Source: Flavobacterium sp. MDT1-60
Lineage (GTDB): Bacteria; Bacteroidota; Bacteroidia; Flavobacteriales; Flavobacteriaceae
Direction: 5' to 3'
NCBI RefSeq assembly: GCF_014844035.1
Contig: NZ_CP062159.1
Coordinates: forward strand, 4,774,001 to 4,838,000
Length of the DNA: 64,000 nt
Under the pieces are notes generated by a model, which was not told where the DNA came from, searched no databases, and worked only from the letters and a program-made list of their open reading frames with translations. The position numbers and the translations under genes are program-made. Each line of letters starts with the position of its first letter. The first letter of the stretch is position 1. Below, piece by piece: positions 17,613 to 27,155 of this stretch.

Positions 17613-18446
17613 ATGAACTTCAAAAATGTAAAAACACAATCCATAAATATTGGAGGAACAGATTTCTATTATCGCAAACTTGGTGAAGATAAACCAGGCT
17701 TACCCATAATTTTTCTAAATCACTTAACCGCTACAATGGATGATTGTGACCCAAAAATTATGGAAGGCTTGGCCTCCGAACATCCAATCATTTGCTTTGA
17801 TAATCGAGGCATAGGTTCTACAGGAGGAGTAACTCCAAAAAACGTTGCAGAAATGGCTACAGATGCGATAGCTTTTATAAAAGCACTCGGTTATCAAAAA
17901 GTTGACCTTTTCGGGTTTTCACTGGGTGGTTTCATCACACAGGAAATTTTACTTCGTGAGCCACAACTTGTACACAAAGTAATTCTTGCTGGTACCGGAC
18001 CCGCTAGTGGTGCTGGTATTAGCAAAATGACACCCGTAGTTATCAAAGATGTAATCAAAGGTAATTTTACCTTCAGAAATCCGAAATTCTATTTGTTCTT
18101 CAACAAGAATGCTAATGGACACAAAGCTGCAAAAAGCTATCTTAAAAGGCTAAAAGAAAGAAAAGAAAATAGAGGCGAGAAATTAAAAATGAAACACTTG
18201 ACACATCAGCTCGATGCAATAAAGGCTTGGGGATTGCAAGCACCGCAAGACTTATCAGTAATTATACAGCCTGTCTTAATTGTAAACGGTGAAAACGATA
18301 AAATGGTTCCTGCTAGTAATTCATACGAATTAAAAAATCGTATAAAAAATTCAGAAATAATTATTTACAAGGATGCAGGTCACGGTTCAATATTCCAAAA
18401 CCACGAAGATTTTGTAAAAAAAGCATTAGAATTTTTAGCTAAATAA
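17613..18446 (+). CDS. Alpha/beta hydrolase
   Basis: A 277-residue cytoplasmic hydrolase. The nucleophile elbow is GFSLGG with Ser103. The oxyanion region is FLNHLTATMDD, the acid residue lies in NGENDKMVPAS, and the catalytic His is in DAGHGSIF. The family covers esterases, lactonases and haloperoxidase-like enzymes, and no substrate can be named. It lies about 100 bases behind the RND operon, so it may have its own promoter. A broken thioesterase gene follows immediately. Confidence 0.9.
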   Translation: MNFKNVKTQSINIGGTDFYYRKLGEDKPGLPIIFLNHLTATMDDCDPKIMEGLASEHPIICFDNRGIGSTGGVTPKNVAEMATDAIAFIKALGYQKVDLFGFSLGGFITQEILLREPQLVHKVILAGTGPASGAGISKMTPVVIKDVIKGNFTFRNPKFYLFFNKNANGHKAAKSYLKRLKERKENRGEKLKMKHLTHQLDAIKAWGLQAPQDLSVIIQPVLIVNGENDKMVPASNSYELKNRIKNSEIIIYKDAGHGSIFQNHEDFVKKALEFLAK

Positions 18447-18448
18447 AA

Positions 18449-18695
18449 ATGGAAAATAAAAGGCTTCAATTACTTAAAACTTTTATTGGTAAACCATTTT
18501 TCAGTATGACCGTCTCCTTTCGCTAAATGGCTAAATGGGACGGTTGTTTCTATAAACGATAAATCAATAGAATTTAAGTTTATAGTTGGAAAAGAAATAA
18601 CAAATCCAGCAGGAACGCTACATAGAGGTTGTTTATCAATTACCTACGTACGCTTACAGGTAACCCTTTTTAAGGGAGTTTCCGAAGTTTCGTAA
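18449..18695 (+). pseudogene. PaaI-like acyl-CoA thioesterase remnant
   Basis: The ATG at 18449 opens MENKRLQLLKTFIGKPFF. The frame then breaks near 18501-18512 and homology continues in another frame as PSPFAKWLNGTVVSINDKSI, then EFKFIVGKEITNPAGTLHRG. That is the first half of a PaaI-type hotdog thioesterase, where TNPxGxLHGG is the family motif. The second half, with the catalytic helix and the last strands, is missing; the frame ends at 18693-18695. The rest up to 18992 shows no gene. Confidence 0.6.
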
Positions 18696-18992
18696 TTCAT
18701 TGGGCTTGAATGACAAGTTCCTGATGATACTGCTCTATGAGATTTAATTATAAATAATCTATATGATTTGTAACAGTCTGGATTTTACAATATAATTTTA
18801 CTTTTCTAATGTAAAAAAAGATAACATTTTTAAGAGTTTTCTAACTTAAATCTTAATAATTATCTTTGTAGATAAACCCTGAAATTCATTATATAAACTC
18901 TAAGAATACCAATATATAAAACACTGCTAAAAATGATGCAGGCTAAAATGAATTATGGTTATTCTTAACAAGAAAAAAATATTAAAAAGCAT

Positions 18993-19394
18993 ATGGAAAA
19001 CAGAATTTTTAAATACGAAATGACCATTAAGGAATTTCATCTTGACACATTTGGACACGTGAACAATGCCGCCTATCTTCAAATTTATGAAGAAGCCCGA
19101 TGGGAGTTTATTACCCATAATGGTTATGGTTTGGATAAAATAAAAGAAACAGGACTTGGTCCTGTAATTCTGGAGATAAATCTAAGATTTATTAGAGAAT
19201 TGCACCTGCGTAAAAAAATAACCATTCATTCTCAGACAACCGAATATAATTCAAGAATAGGTACTATCAAACAATGGATTACCAACAGTGAAGGAAAAAT
19301 ATGCTCAGATACAGAAATGAAGATCGGATTATTTGACACCCACAGGCGAAAACTGGTACAGCCTACAAAAGAATGGCTTGACGCAATAAAATAA
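18993..19394 (+). CDS. Acyl-CoA thioesterase (4-hydroxybenzoyl-CoA thioesterase/FadM-like)
   Basis: A 133-residue single hotdog-domain protein. The family motif is HLDTFGHVNNAAYLQIYEEAR, with Asp18 as the catalytic residue (seen here as FHLDTFGHVNNAAY). The length matches YbgC/FadM proteins. It has no signal peptide. It stands alone, more than 500 bases from the hydrolase, and its 3' side runs into attachment-type repeat copy 2. Its substrate is not predictable. Confidence 0.88.
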   Translation: MENRIFKYEMTIKEFHLDTFGHVNNAAYLQIYEEARWEFITHNGYGLDKIKETGLGPVILEINLRFIRELHLRKKITIHSQTTEYNSRIGTIKQWITNSEGKICSDTEMKIGLFDTHRRKLVQPTKEWLDAIK

Positions 19395-19477
19395 TTCTTT
19401 ATTTTTGGAGCTGCCTCTTTTTGTCACAAAGGTTAAGGCTTTTAAGTTTACGGTTAGATCAATTCAGGAAGCTGTAA

Positions 19478-19558
19478 GTTTTGTGGCAAAATCGTGGCAC
19501 AGGAGTGTTTTGAAACAAAAAAACTACCAAAATCAGGGCTGGAGAATTTAGGTTCGAA
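19478..19558 (+). repeat. Attachment-type repeat, copy 2
   Basis: TTGTGGCAAAATCGTGGCA (double GTGGC with an 11-base period, 19481-19499) is followed 50 bases later by TTAGGTTCGAATATATTA with GGTTCGAA at 19551-19558. Copy 4 at 24.14 kb shares this layout and the words GGCTGGA and TTTAGGTTCGAATATATTA. GGTTCGAA is the core of a tRNA T loop. The gap from 19395 to 19647 holds nothing else. Confidence 0.6.
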
Positions 19559-19647
19559 TATATTACAAGTTCCATGTAAATTCACCATCATAATATCAAA
19601 TATTTCAGTATAAACATAGGGTTACATTCCTATTTTTATAGTAGTAT

Positions 19648-20436
19648 TTACTCAATCCATATATTTCCAATAGAATAGGTTTTTGCTCTTCCACTTATCG
19701 TAACCCGTTCACCTCTGTCTTCACAAAAAAGCTCACCGAGACGCTCAGATACCTGAAGGGCATAGAGCTCTTTTTTGTTTAGCCTTCCTGCCCAGAAAGG
19801 AATTAACGAGCAATGTGCAGAACCAGTGACTGGGTCTTCCAGAATAGATGCCTGAGGTGTAAAAAATCTGGAAACAAAATCAGACTTATCTCCTTTTGCA
19901 GTAACAATTACACCACCTGGGTCAAGATTTATCTGATCGAATATCTGCCTGTCTACAGTTATATTTCTAATTTGAGATTCGTTATCATAAACTAAAACAT
20001 AATCCCGAGACTTAAATACTTCTTTTGGTTTAATACTTATCGCATTTTCAATCACTGCCGGAAGATTTGCCTTTAATGGCATTCTTGAAGGGAAATCCAT
20101 TTTATAGAGACCGTTTTCTACTGCAACAGTCAGGTCTCCGCTTAAGGTTTCAAAAACAATTTTATCACTTTTATGACCGAGGATTTGTTTTAAGCAGTGT
20201 GCCGTGGCTAAGGTCGCATGACCGCAGAGATCCATTTCGATTTCTGGAGTGAACCAGCGCAAATGTATTTTCTTTCCTTTCTCTACAAAGAAGGCCGTTT
20301 CGGCAACAGCATTTTCATTAGCAATCTTCAATAGCATTTCGTCGCTTAGCCACTCTTCAAGAGGTACGACACAGGCTTGATTACCTCCGAATGTTTTTTC
20401 TGTAAAAGCATCAATTTGATAAAGATTAAGTTTCAT
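19648..20436 (-). CDS. PhzF family isomerase/epimerase-like protein
   Basis: A 262-residue two-domain protein of the diaminopimelate-epimerase fold. The motifs are YQIDAFTEKTFGGNQACVVP at the start, NENAVAETAFF with the likely catalytic acid Glu46, DLCGHATLATAHCL, and DPVTGSAHCSLIPFW. It lacks the paired cysteines of DapF, as PhzF proteins do. Most members outside phenazine clusters have unknown substrates, and no phenazine genes lie nearby. It stands alone on the minus strand between two attachment-type repeats. Confidence 0.93.
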   Translation of the reverse strand: MKLNLYQIDAFTEKTFGGNQACVVPLEEWLSDEMLLKIANENAVAETAFFVEKGKKIHLRWFTPEIEMDLCGHATLATAHCLKQILGHKSDKIVFETLSGDLTVAVENGLYKMDFPSRMPLKANLPAVIENAISIKPKEVFKSRDYVLVYDNESQIRNITVDRQIFDQINLDPGGVIVTAKGDKSDFVSRFFTPQASILEDPVTGSAHCSLIPFWAGRLNKKELYALQVSERLGELFCEDRGERVTISGRAKTYSIGNIWIE

Positions 20437-20619
20437 ATCTATTTTTTATTGCAATTAAATGTTATCAATATTGAAATATCTGGGATTATTTAGATCTGAA
20501 ACAGCAAAGGATTATGCTAGTCTATTTAAGAAAACAAGACTGAATTATAATTATTATAAGTTACGACACTAAAGAATGCAATATTAAAGTAATATTCTTA
20601 ACTAATGTAATTGTATAAA

Positions 20620-20648
20620 AAATAAAAACAACCCGAAAGTTGCTTTTA
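20620..20648 (-). terminator. Terminator of the large secreted glycosidase gene
   Basis: On the minus strand AAAAGCAAC (20639-20647) pairs with GTTGTTTTT (20624-20632), apart from one G-T wobble, and leads into a T-rich tail. It lies 44 bases behind the stop codon at 20692. Confidence 0.6.
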
Positions 20649-20691
20649 TGATTTTTATTAATGTTATAAACTAGCGTTTCTTAATAATTTA

Positions 20692-23637
20692 TCATTTAAC
20701 AATCAGTTTTTTAGAAACATTAAAACCATTAGAACTGATGGTAACAACATATATTCCCGAAGCTAAATTATGATTGATTTTTGCAGAAGAACTGAGTTGG
20801 TTTACCAAAACTTTTCTTCCGTTTATATCTGTAACAATGACTGATGCTATTTCACCGGTTTTTAGTTCCGGAAGGACAATATTAAATTCTTTATTTGTTG
20901 ACGGATTTGGATAAATACTTACCAGAGAATTGTTCTCGGCTGCTACTTCTTTATTAGCATTAATTTTCTTCGCTGTAGAAGTGCTTTGAAATTGCCATTG
21001 TGCGCTTTCCCAATTGTTTTGAGCTCCGGCATATTGAGCAGAACCATTAAGATTTTCGATATGAATCATGCCTCCTGTCTGCCATCTGTTTTTAATTCTC
21101 ACCCAGGTACCATCAACATTTTCGGTTGACCATTGAGCGCTCCACCAATCAGATCCGGCAGCTGTACATTGCACTGCTCCTGTTAAGTTTTCAATATGCA
21201 TTACATCTCCCGTGCCTACATTTTTTAATACAAAATAAGTGGCATCGATAGCGACTTTTTCCCACTTGTAATTATTATTGGCAACAGTTGCGCCATACCC
21301 TACATTCGCACCGGCATCATATAAATAATTATTAGTCCATTTATTTTTAATGGTAAAATAGTTTCCTGTTGCCGTGCTCACGGTAATTATAGCTGTGCTT
21401 GTTTTATTTCCACTTGCTGTTGTTACCGTAATTATTGCGGTTCCGTTTGAAATTGCAGTTACTAAACCCGAAGCATTCACCGTTGCTACGCCCGTATTAT
21501 TGGATGCATAACTAACCGCTTTATTCGTTGCATTTGATGGAAGAACTGTTGGCGTTAATTGCTGCGTTCCTCCCGCCGCCAACGTTGCTGATGACGGACT
21601 AAGACTCACACTTGTCACAGCGACATTTGATGTATTTACAGTAATTACAGCTGTCGCTGTTTTCGCTCCATCCTGAGTTGTCACCATAATTGTTGCCGAT
21701 CCCGAAGCAATTGCAGTTACTAAACCTGCGCCATTTACAGTTGCAACACCTGTATTATTAGAACTGTAACTTACTGTTTTATTTGTAGCATTTGCCGGAG
21801 CAACAGTTGGTGTTAATTGCTGTGTGGCGCCAACGCTTAAAGTCGCTGTTGTTGGTGAAACCGTAACACCTGTTACCGCAATTGAAGTACTGGAACAATT
21901 AGAACTTTGTGTCCACGAAAAGGAACCAATCGCGCTTAATTCTTCATTTGCTGCTGCATTACCGCCTCTGTACGAATAATTCATGTTGCAATATGTTCCA
22001 TTTCCGGCAGGAGAACCAGCAATAAGTACAAAATAACCTCTGCCCCAATTTCTGTTCAGGGCATTATTGTTTGGAAATTCTTTACCGGTTCCGTTAACCG
22101 TTATATCTTTAAAACTAAGATTATAAATTCCGTCTCCTGATCTTTTACTGATCGAAATAGCATCATTTCTCGAATCTAAAATATCGATATTATACAACTG
22201 AACATTTTTAACCTGAGTTCCGGCATTAGTAGCACTAAAAATATCTACCGCCGCTACAGGATTGTTATAAGTATCATTGAAAGTCCCACAAGCTGTTACC
22301 GTAATATCGTGTATTTCGTGCATACCATCATTGTTAAATGGCGCTCCGGGAAAATTATTACTCACTCTGATTCCTGCTTCCAGATTGTCTTTTATAATTA
22401 AATTGTAAGCTTTATTATTTTTTCCGCCGTAAATAGCTAAACCACAGGCACGCCAGCAATTTTCTGAAGTATTGTATCTAAAGGTATTATTGATACATTC
22501 CAGTCCATCTGCAGACCAAATCGCCTGATCATCATCACCATTATTTCTAAAACTGCAATGCTCTACAATTGAGTTTGCAGTTCCTTTGCAAAGATTAATT
22601 CCGTCAGCATAATTATTTCTAAAACGACAATGAGATACTGTAAATCCATCCGCAATTGCCGGACCTCCAACATTGTATTGGGCAATCCAGGCACCGCATT
22701 CAAAATGCTCAGCCCAAATATTTTTTACTATTGAAGAAGATGTAAAAACACCATTTATAGCTTTATAAGAATTACTTCTTGAAGTCGAATTTGTCGATAA
22801 ATAAAGATCTGTAAATGAAATACCTGCTGCATTGGCACGAAGTCCACCGTTACCAGAGCTGGTGTTGGTGAAATTAATCTGAGTATACCACATTCCGGCA
22901 CCAATTAGTGAAGTATTGGCAACCCCAAAATACAATTCCCGATTCACGTTATAAACTCCACTCGGAATAAATATTTTTTTACCACCGTTTGCATCAATAA
23001 AGGTTTGAAGATCACTTCCGTTTCCGGTATACGTTACTGAACCCGTTGGAGCTGTAACACTTGTTGGAACTGGTTCAATCTCAGCAAAATCCAAATGAAC
23101 ATTACCCGATTCTCTTACCAGTTTTAAAGTTCCCGATGCTGAAATTTTAGCCGGAAGTTTATAACGCACTTCGTCAAATCGCATTCTCGGATTTTGATTT
23201 GTGATTCCGTTATTATTTGGATTTCCGTTGCTCCACAAATATTCCCACGACCAGGTTGAAGTCAAAGTCAGTGTGGTAATTTTTGTGTTCCCATTGTAAA
23301 CACCCAATGTAGCCGATTGTCCATCAGGAACGCTGTAGCGAATGACAAGTCCGTCTGCAGCTTCTGTAAGTGTCCATTGTACTGTGGCATTGGTTGCAGA
23401 CATATTCACGCATACCTGATCTGAGGCCTCTGATTGCAGATCTGCCTGAATGTATGACTTTGAAGTAGTTGCAGCACCATTCGACAATTGCCCTGCGTTT
23501 GCTTCGTACCTTTTATACTGTGCATCATAATAACCGCGCTGTGCGTATAAATTTGAGGTTAAGAGAATGCAAAAGATCCATACGATATGGAAATATTTTT
23601 TCTCTTTAAAAAAAATAAAATGTAATTGATTGTTCAT
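20692..23637 (-). CDS. Secreted GH87-like alpha-1,3-glucanase with Ig-like, lectin and T9SS domains
   Basis: A 981-residue secreted multidomain protein. The parts in order are: signal peptide (to about 32); CBM35/6-like sandwich (about 56-190, ending HLDFAEIEPVP); right-handed parallel beta-helix (about 200-580); two bacterial Ig-like group 2 domains (587-668 and 671-755); a ricin-type beta-trefoil (757-885); and a type IX secretion C-terminal domain (905-981, IYPNPSTNKEFN and GIYVVTISSNGF). In the helix, YADGINLCKGTANSIVEH (Asp345) and NNGDDDQAIWSADG (Asp368-370) match the catalytic Asp and Asp-Asp of GH87 enzymes. It probably cuts alpha-1,3-glucan of fungal walls or dental-plaque-like polymers. 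It is a single-gene unit. Confidence 0.88.
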   Translation of the reverse strand: MNNQLHFIFFKEKKYFHIVWIFCILLTSNLYAQRGYYDAQYKRYEANAGQLSNGAATTSKSYIQADLQSEASDQVCVNMSATNATVQWTLTEAADGLVIRYSVPDGQSATLGVYNGNTKITTLTLTSTWSWEYLWSNGNPNNNGITNQNPRMRFDEVRYKLPAKISASGTLKLVRESGNVHLDFAEIEPVPTSVTAPTGSVTYTGNGSDLQTFIDANGGKKIFIPSGVYNVNRELYFGVANTSLIGAGMWYTQINFTNTSSGNGGLRANAAGISFTDLYLSTNSTSRSNSYKAINGVFTSSSIVKNIWAEHFECGAWIAQYNVGGPAIADGFTVSHCRFRNNYADGINLCKGTANSIVEHCSFRNNGDDDQAIWSADGLECINNTFRYNTSENCWRACGLAIYGGKNNKAYNLIIKDNLEAGIRVSNNFPGAPFNNDGMHEIHDITVTACGTFNDTYNNPVAAVDIFSATNAGTQVKNVQLYNIDILDSRNDAISISKRSGDGIYNLSFKDITVNGTGKEFPNNNALNRNWGRGYFVLIAGSPAGNGTYCNMNYSYRGGNAAANEELSAIGSFSWTQSSNCSSTSIAVTGVTVSPTTATLSVGATQQLTPTVAPANATNKTVSYSSNNTGVATVNGAGLVTAIASGSATIMVTTQDGAKTATAVITVNTSNVAVTSVSLSPSSATLAAGGTQQLTPTVLPSNATNKAVSYASNNTGVATVNASGLVTAISNGTAIITVTTASGNKTSTAIITVSTATGNYFTIKNKWTNNYLYDAGANVGYGATVANNNYKWEKVAIDATYFVLKNVGTGDVMHIENLTGAVQCTAAGSDWWSAQWSTENVDGTWVRIKNRWQTGGMIHIENLNGSAQYAGAQNNWESAQWQFQSTSTAKKINANKEVAAENNSLVSIYPNPSTNKEFNIVLPELKTGEIASVIVTDINGRKVLVNQLSSSAKINHNLASGIYVVTISSNGFNVSKKLIVK

Positions 23638-24040
23638 AATCTGTGGTTTTAAATTAGTAAGGCAGTTCCTGAAAAAAGGACCTAACGAAACTAGATTTAA
23701 AAAAGAGATTTAAAAAAAGATATGTTAGAAATCAAGATTCGAATAATGATTCATATAAGTCAAAATACTGACAATCAATGCATTAAATTTATAATTAAAA
23801 TAAAATATCAAGAATATATATAGATGAAAAGTTTGTAATTAAATCGATAATAATAAGAATAAATTAAAATTTTAACATCAAATACGAGACATTATCTTTT
23901 TTATAAGGAACTATACAAAATTAAAATATCAAATTATTCGTCAAAAAAATTCACGTCATTAGAAATGGGATTTTATAATTTCATGAATCTAAACTCATTA
24001 GCTTAAACCTTAGAAAGCTTAAAAATTTGACCATTTGAGA
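23638..24040. other. AT-rich intergenic stretch
   Basis: It is the upstream side of the glucanase gene. It is strongly AT-rich, with stops in all frames and no convincing coding. No TAnnTTTG box with a good -33 element was found for the minus strand. Confidence 0.4.
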
Positions 24041-24041
24041 G

Positions 24042-24060
24042 TTGTGGTATATTCGTGGCA
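24042..24060 (+). repeat. Attachment-type repeat, copy 3
   Basis: TTGTGGTATATTCGTGGCA is the double GTGGC motif with the 11-base period, closest to copy 1 behind tRNA-Ser. It is only 80 bases before copy 4 and has no following T-loop-like sequence of its own. Confidence 0.55.
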
Positions 24061-24140
24061 TGGCAAAATGGACCTACTACCTTTTCTGCCGCAAAAAGTT
24101 AAGATTGTCAAGCCGTATTTTTCAATTGTCAGCATCATTA

Positions 24141-24223
24141 GTTTTGTGGCAAAATCGTGGCACAAGGCATCTTACAAAACTTGAATCCCAGAAAAATTAA
24201 GGCTGGACAAGTTTAGGTTCGAA
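24141..24223 (+). repeat. Attachment-type repeat, copy 4
   Basis: TTGTGGCAAAATCGTGGCA is followed 52 bases later by TTTAGGTTCGAATATATTA with GGTTCGAA at 24216-24223. Similarity to copy 2 extends over about 100 bases upstream as well (AAAAGTTAAGATTGT-type sequence). Confidence 0.6.
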
Positions 24224-24232
24224 TATATTATA

Positions 24233-24562
24233 TTGCAGATAGAAGTTGACCATTTCTCTATAGAAAAAGAATTGAATGATTATTTTGAAAAAAACTTCTC
24301 AAAAAACACTCAAATAATCAGACAGTTCGTTAATAATAAAGAATTTACCGAAGATGTAAATTCTACTTTAACTTATTTTGCAAAATATGGAATTATTGGA
24401 GATATGCGAACTCCTAGATTTAAGAAAGAGACGGACAATGCACTCGAAGAAGTTTTTACAGATTTTTTTTCACATCCTACCCCAGAATTAAAAACTCAAA
24501 CTCTAGATGCTACAAAACCTACTTTAATTGTTTTATTGAATTTTTACAAACTGAAATTATAA
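24233..24562 (+). CDS. Hypothetical protein, possibly a truncated C-terminus
   Basis: A 109-residue acidic, soluble, helix-rich protein I do not recognise. It contains NDYFEKNFSKNTQIIRQFV and a C-terminal PTLIVLLNFYKLKL. The only start near the front is a TTG at 24233, and the frame is open back to 24185, straight through the T-loop-like end of repeat copy 4. That suggests either a gene fused to an integration scar or the tail of a longer lost gene. No signal, membrane segment or catalytic motif is visible. It could also be a chance frame. Confidence 0.4.
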   Translation: MQIEVDHFSIEKELNDYFEKNFSKNTQIIRQFVNNKEFTEDVNSTLTYFAKYGIIGDMRTPRFKKETDNALEEVFTDFFSHPTPELKTQTLDATKPTLIVLLNFYKLKL

Positions 24563-24620
24563 TATCTAGCCTATAGTACCGCACCATATCATCCCTTAGA
24601 TAAAAAAATAGCATCTAATA

Positions 24621-27155
24621 TTAAAAATTCACTCTAAAACTAATATTTGGTGTTAAACCAAGTGATTTGTTATCTACCTGAACAGCATCATTGGAATCCT
24701 TTGGATTGACTTTGTAATAGCGATTAATAACATTCTCCCGATTGGTAAGATTAATGACACCAGCAGTAAGCGAAGCTGCAGTTGAGGGTGAGAAATTGAA
24801 ATTATAATTTAAAGAAGCATCTAAACGCATGAAATTATCCAGATTCTCACTATTTGGAGCATCATAATTTACCAGGGTCTTATTTCCATTTTGTACTGTT
24901 TCATCACCATCAATTGGTTTTGTGTAGGGTTGACCGTTTCTCCAAATACCCCCGAGAGCTATTTTTACATTTTTTATAAACTCATAATAAAAACCAATCG
25001 ATACAGAATGTCTAATATCTACATTATTAGGAAAGACAGAAGGTGTAAGAGTTTCAAACTCATAGCTATTTGTACTGAATGTATAACTCATCCAGACACT
25101 ATATTGACGGGCTGTTTTATTGGCTAAAAATTCAAAACCCTTGGCCGTATAACTTCCACTGGCATTAGTAAACTGAAAGTTGTTATAGAAACCCTGGCTC
25201 GAAGCTGTGATGCCATCAACAAATTTATAAAATCCTGTAGCCTCAACATTTAGTTTGTTTTTATTGAATTCTACCCCAAAAGAGCCTTGTTTACTTGTGG
25301 CAATCGGTAAATCTTTATTGGTTACTAAAACCCAATGTCTTTTTTCGACGCCCAAAAAATCATCTTCAAAATCCACAATTTGAGCCGTAGACTGATTTTT
25401 AAATTCACCCTCTAATTTTAAAGCAAACTGCTCTGATAATTTTTGCCGAATGTTTACTCTGGGCTCTATTAATAACTTATCAAACTTTTGAAAATAATTA
25501 CACCGTAATCCAACTCTCAAATAGGTATTCTTTTTATTATATTGGGTCTCGAAGAATAAGGCATGATTCAATAAGACATCTTTTTTAGTGTTAATATAAG
25601 ATGGATTAGTAACAGCAGTTTGGTTCAACATTCCTGTTTCATTAAATTGATAACCAAGCAAAAAACTCAAGTCATCGTTGCTTTTGTAATAAGTATTGAG
25701 TTTAGTTCCTGTTTCCAGCACTTCATTGGCTTCAGTTAAGCGCTGATTTGTTTCTACCCTGTAATCAGTAGCATCAATATTATATCGGGATAAGTAGGTT
25801 ATTAAGTTTGTGCTTAGTTTTGAATTCCACTGTGCTTTCCAATTCCCTCCATAACCAATATTTTTTTGGGATAAATTGCTGATTTTAGATTGGGTTTGAT
25901 TTGAATTTGTCAGCCGTTCCGAATAATCCAGGGCATTATTAATCCCAATAATATTCGCCCTAAACTGATGTTTTTCATTCAAATCGAAAAGCAATTTAGC
26001 CGTATAATCATAAAAGTAGAAATCAGAAGAGGTGTCATACTGCTCGCTATCGGCATTAATTTCAGTATCCTGAAAACTACGGTCAAAATATTTGGTGTAG
26101 GTAGGGGATTTAAACAAATCAGTAATGGAACGACGTCCTGAGATATGAAATTCTAATTTTTTAGTTATTGGAATTTCTAAAAAAACATCAGAGCTAATGC
26201 AATTAATACCTGCACCACCCGAAAAGATATTGGAAACCAAATCTTTTGTATACATATTGATAGTACTGGAAACACCATCACTGTATTCAGCACTTGTTCC
26301 GTTTTTGCTTACAATAACTTTACTGGTAAGATTGGGGTTATAAGCAGATATCAAGCCAAAAAAATGGCCGGAATGATACATCTTAATATTGTCCCAAAGC
26401 ACTAAATTCTGATCATTGGTCCCACCGCGTACATTAATATTTGCGATACTTTCATTGGTACTTTCAACTCCGGGCAGCACCTGAATAGACTGCAGGATAT
26501 CAGGTTCTGTTAATCCGGGAAGGATACCGAATTTTTTAGTATTTAAAACCGTACTTCCATCCACATATTTTTGCAAACCGGGAGTTAAATAAACATTGAT
26601 CAAAACCTGATTCAATTCCTGGTTTTTAGTATAAAGAATTATTTCCCTGCAATTGTTTTGTGCAGCAAACAATTCCTTAGCAGTAAAGTGTCTGGATTCA
26701 AAACCCATATAGGAAACAATCACTGTGGCATTTATTGGAATATCCTGCACACTAAATTTACCGTTTTGATCTGTTATGGAATGCCTTCCTGTGTTATCCA
26801 CAAACACTGAAGCGCCAGGCAGACCAGATTTGCTCTCGTCGGATAAAACGGTTCCGCAAATGGCTATTGTTTTGTTTAGTACTGAGACGGTAACATACCG
26901 GTCGTCTAAAGCCTTAAAATTCAAAAAGGTTTTCAGGTTTAGATACTCAATTGTCTGCTCTAAGGTAAATGAGGTATTGGGTTTCTCCACCCTTACCGTT
27001 GCCACATCTTCAACAGCATATGAAAACTTAACATTAAACTGTTTTTCTATTGAAATAATAACCTCAGTTAAAGGCATTTTTTGGGCTGTATTTTGTCCAT
27101 AACAAAAACTGCCAATACAAATCAATAAATAAATCAGTCCTTTATTTGACACCAT
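24621..27155 (-). CDS. TonB-dependent receptor/transducer with STN domain
   Basis: An 844-residue outer-membrane protein. It has a signal peptide (to about residue 20), an STN secretin/TonB short domain (about 22-72) that would contact the anti-sigma factor, a carboxypeptidase-D-like regulatory domain (about 76-165, LPGASVFVDNTGRHSITDQNGKFSV), a plug (about 190-300, with INVRGGTNDQNLVLWDNIKM) and a beta-barrel ending in NISFRVNF. The start overlaps the fecR-like gene by 14 bases. It lacks a SusD partner. The STN domain and gene order (sigma, FecR, receptor) make it a FecA-type signal transducer; its ligand is unknown. Confidence 0.93.
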   Translation of the reverse strand: MVSNKGLIYLLICIGSFCYGQNTAQKMPLTEVIISIEKQFNVKFSYAVEDVATVRVEKPNTSFTLEQTIEYLNLKTFLNFKALDDRYVTVSVLNKTIAICGTVLSDESKSGLPGASVFVDNTGRHSITDQNGKFSVQDIPINATVIVSYMGFESRHFTAKELFAAQNNCREIILYTKNQELNQVLINVYLTPGLQKYVDGSTVLNTKKFGILPGLTEPDILQSIQVLPGVESTNESIANINVRGGTNDQNLVLWDNIKMYHSGHFFGLISAYNPNLTSKVIVSKNGTSAEYSDGVSSTINMYTKDLVSNIFSGGAGINCISSDVFLEIPITKKLEFHISGRRSITDLFKSPTYTKYFDRSFQDTEINADSEQYDTSSDFYFYDYTAKLLFDLNEKHQFRANIIGINNALDYSERLTNSNQTQSKISNLSQKNIGYGGNWKAQWNSKLSTNLITYLSRYNIDATDYRVETNQRLTEANEVLETGTKLNTYYKSNDDLSFLLGYQFNETGMLNQTAVTNPSYINTKKDVLLNHALFFETQYNKKNTYLRVGLRCNYFQKFDKLLIEPRVNIRQKLSEQFALKLEGEFKNQSTAQIVDFEDDFLGVEKRHWVLVTNKDLPIATSKQGSFGVEFNKNKLNVEATGFYKFVDGITASSQGFYNNFQFTNASGSYTAKGFEFLANKTARQYSVWMSYTFSTNSYEFETLTPSVFPNNVDIRHSVSIGFYYEFIKNVKIALGGIWRNGQPYTKPIDGDETVQNGNKTLVNYDAPNSENLDNFMRLDASLNYNFNFSPSTAASLTAGVINLTNRENVINRYYKVNPKDSNDAVQVDNKSLGLTPNISFRVNF

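Noticed and set aside
19648..20436. Part of a phenazine gene cluster because of the PhzF-like gene
   Set aside because: No other phz-like gene is near; lone PhzF homologues are common and of unknown role.
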